Shown piece by piece: positions 5,719-6,753 of a stretch of 6,753 bases of DNA. The stretch lies in the NCBI GenBank assembly GCA_905200315.1, contig CAJKKA010000086.1, forward strand, positions 1 to 6,753. The letters are read 5' to 3'. Position numbers and translations under genes: made by a program. The stretch comes from an uncultured Clostridium sp. Lineage in GTDB: Bacteria > Bacillota_A > Clostridia > TANB77 > CAG-508. The first letter of the stretch is position 1. Every line of letters begins with the position of its first letter. The notes under the pieces are model-generated. The model worked only from the letters and a program-made list of their open reading frames with translations. It made no database searches and had not been told where the DNA came from.

Positions 5719-6352
5719 TTGCTTCTACCTTCTTTAATACTTCATCTATTTTTGCTTTCCAGCCATCATAATCGTTAGAACCTTCTATACTATCAACGAT
5801 ATTTCCATCTTTATCTATAAAGAATGTTGTTGGGAATGCTTGTAAAAGCAATGTATCATCTTTTTCTACCATATCTTTTGTAACTGTTAATTGTTGATAA
5901 GTTGCATTTGCTTTTGATAATATTTCTTTTGCTGTAGCTTTTTCTTCATCAGTTAATCCAATTCCCGATTCTAGCAGCATACCTTTTATCGAAACGCCTT
6001 TTTCTCTATATTCTTTGTTTAATCTATCTAATGTTGGTATTTCTGATATACATGGGCTGCAGCCTGTGTTCCACACATTGACCATAGTCAGTTTATATTT
6101 TGAGAATATAGATTTATCTACCTTGTTTCCATCTATATCTGTAGTTTTCATATCTTTAAATATTGTGCTAGATGATAAACTTGAGTTTGTATTTTTGTCT
6201 GTTTTTTGTTCTGTTTTTTGTTCAGTCTTTTGATTTGAGCCTTGTTGGTTTTTGTTTGAGTTATTTGACTGTGAACATCCTACTACTGATGTTACTGTCA
6301 TCATCGCTACTAATGCTAATGTTGCTTTTTTTGTTATTCTTTTTCTGTTCAT
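5711..6352 (-). CDS. TlpA/ResA-like thioredoxin-fold lipoprotein
   Basis: A membrane-anchored, extracytoplasmic thiol-disulfide oxidoreductase of about 213 residues. Numbered from the upstream ATG at 6358: lipoprotein signal peptide with basic KRITKK and lipobox VVGC (Cys28 lipidated); a low-complexity linker about 29-65 rich in Ser, Asn, Gln and Lys, with three QKT(E/D) repeats; then a TlpA/AhpC-TSA-like domain from about 66 to the end. The active site is WNTGCSPC (Cys100, Cys103), followed by EIPTLDRL, and the cis-proline is in FPTTFFIDKDG (Pro176). ATG 6352 is preferred because AGGAG (6364-6360) is only 1 nt from ATG 6358 but 7 nt from 6352. It is the first gene of the redox module. Relatives reduce cytochrome-maturation proteins or methionine sulfoxide reductases at the envelope; the target here is unknown. 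Confidence 0.93.
   Translation of the reverse strand: MNRKRITKKATLALVAMMTVTSVVGCSQSNNSNKNQQGSNQKTEQKTEQKTDKNTNSSLSSSTIFKDMKTTDIDGNKVDKSIFSKYKLTMVNVWNTGCSPCISEIPTLDRLNKEYREKGVSIKGMLLESGIGLTDEEKATAKEILSKANATYQQLTVTKDMVEKDDTLLLQAFPTTFFIDKDGNIVDSIEGSNDYDGWKAKIDEVLKKVEANE
6197..6232 (-). repeat. Three 12-bp tandem repeats in the lipoprotein linker
   Basis: On the minus strand the units CAAAAGACTGAA, CAAAAAACAGAA and CAAAAAACAGAC follow one another, encoding QKTE, QKTE and QKTD. The unit length is a multiple of three, so copy number can vary without frameshift and would only change the tether between lipid anchor and catalytic domain. A degenerate fourth unit (KNTN) may follow. Confidence 0.75.
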
Positions 6353-6399
6353 ATTCATTCTCCTAATACTTCAATATTTTAATTATTATTTGTTTTGCT

Positions 6400-6427
6400 T
6401 TTCTATGGTTTAATATTAAAATTTCAA
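6400..6427 (-). promoter_or_regulatory. Candidate promoter of the redox operon
   Basis: TTGAAA (6427-6422) and TAGAAA (6405-6400) are separated by 16 nt on the minus strand, 4 of 6 matches at the -10. The predicted start near 6393 leaves a leader of about 40 nt before ATG 6352. Other AT-rich hexamers nearby could serve instead. Confidence 0.35.
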
Positions 6428-6447
6428 TATGTAACGTATATGAAATT
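6420..6447. repeat. Imperfect inverted repeat in the divergent intergenic region
   Basis: AATTTC-a-ATAT (6420-6430) is the reverse complement of ATATGAAATT (6438-6447) apart from one unpaired A, with GTAACGT between. It overlaps the candidate -35 of the leftward redox operon and lies about 75 nt before the rightward nucleotidase gene, where a shared operator would sit. No T-tract follows, so it is not a terminator. Confidence 0.35.
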
Positions 6448-6510
6448 AAATAACTATCTTTATAAAATGAAGATTTTGAGGTAATATAAATATACGGATT
6501 AACAATTAAA

Positions 6511-6516
6511 GAGGTG
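6511..6516 (+). promoter_or_regulatory. Shine-Dalgarno of the metallophosphatase gene
   Basis: GAGGTG is 5 nt before ATG 6522. It supports this start, which excludes an N-terminal signal peptide. Confidence 0.75.
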
Positions 6517-6521
6517 TCACA

Positions 6522-6753
6522 ATGAAAAACTTAAAAATCTACTTTACATCTGACTTACACGGTTATGTGTACCCAACAGATTATATTGATAGATCACAAA
6601 AAAATATAGGTCTATTAAACATAATAAATCAATTTGAAAAGGACGGTAATACGTTAATAATAGATGCTGGGGATACGATTCAAGGTTCTCCTTTCACAAA
6701 CTATCTTAGCACTACTGAGTTTGATGTTCATCCAATAGCTAAAATATTCAACA
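6522..6753 (+). CDS. 5'-nucleotidase / metallophosphatase, 3' end cut by window
   Basis: The only rightward gene: 77 complete codons to the window edge. It begins MKNLKIYFTSDLHGYVYP; the DxH metal-binding motif is Asp11-x-His13, and LIIDAGDTIQGSPFTNYL (about 45-62) supplies the second motif with Asp51 and Gln54. Both are typical of the UshA/YfkN/CpdB-type bifunctional 5'-nucleotidase and 2',3'-cyclic phosphodiesterase family, which uses two divalent metals to release phosphate from nucleotides. Full members usually exceed 450 residues with a C-terminal substrate domain, which lies outside this window. There is no signal peptide, so this copy is probably cytosolic, unlike many periplasmic or wall-anchored relatives. 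It is divergent from the redox operon and no strong -35/-10 pair was found; TATAAA near 6485 is a possible -10. The exact substrate cannot be told. Confidence 0.88.
   Translation, partial: MKNLKIYFTSDLHGYVYPTDYIDRSQKNIGLLNIINQFEKDGNTLIIDAGDTIQGSPFTNYLSTTEFDVHPIAKIFN

Noticed and set aside
6015..6366. Plus-strand open frames antisense to the lipoprotein gene
   Set aside because: Repetitive Phe/Leu/Ser content is the reverse of the linker repeats and signal peptide; there is no independent support.

Overview
The window is very AT-rich, with near-exclusive A/T third codon positions, strong Shine-Dalgarno sites and Firmicute gene families. It looks like chromosome from a low-GC anaerobic Clostridia member, probably Peptostreptococcaceae or Clostridioides-like; this is inferred from style and gene content, not from a search. 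Everything is on the minus strand except the last gene, which starts at 6522 on the plus strand. No integrase, transposase, tRNA, rRNA or CRISPR array is visible.

Layout from left to right. (1) 1-425: 5' part of a DUF1963/YwqG-family gene. (2) 426-761: non-coding, holding a small inverted repeat, an orphan ferredoxin-type cysteine motif without a start codon (606-707), and the permease terminator (683-720). (3) 762-2108: NCS2 xanthine/uracil-type nucleobase permease with a good sigma-A-type promoter (TTGTAA-17-TATACT) that contains two palindromes. (4) 2177-2379: extremely AT-rich spacer, closed by a bidirectional terminator (2380-2410). (5) 2412-6352: a minus-strand block that reads, in transcription order, TlpA/ResA-like thioredoxin lipoprotein, 49-residue single-span CXXC protein of the CD1871A type, polytopic NapH/NosR-like 4Fe-4S membrane protein, OmpR-type response regulator, sensor histidine kinase. 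(6) 6365-6521: divergent intergenic region. (7) 6522-6753: start of a 5'-nucleotidase/metallophosphatase gene.

The most interesting part is the 4643-6352 redox module together with its two-component system. The first two genes overlap by 8 nt and the third follows after 8 nt, so the three are almost certainly co-translated. Predicted topology puts a CXXC pair of the lipoprotein, the CLEC pair of the small protein and a cluster of cysteines of the Fe-S protein on the outer face, with two ferredoxin clusters inside. The inferred job is to move electrons from the cytoplasm through the membrane Fe-S protein to extracytoplasmic thiols, a role CcdA/DsbD fills elsewhere; no CcdA is present in the window. 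The RR/HK pair follows in the same direction after about 105 nt with no strong terminator between, so it may sense the same stress and control the module.

For five genes the preferred start (2108, 4537, 5560, 5718, 6352) is internal to the longest reading frame or belongs to an ORF too short for usual thresholds; Shine-Dalgarno placement decides each.
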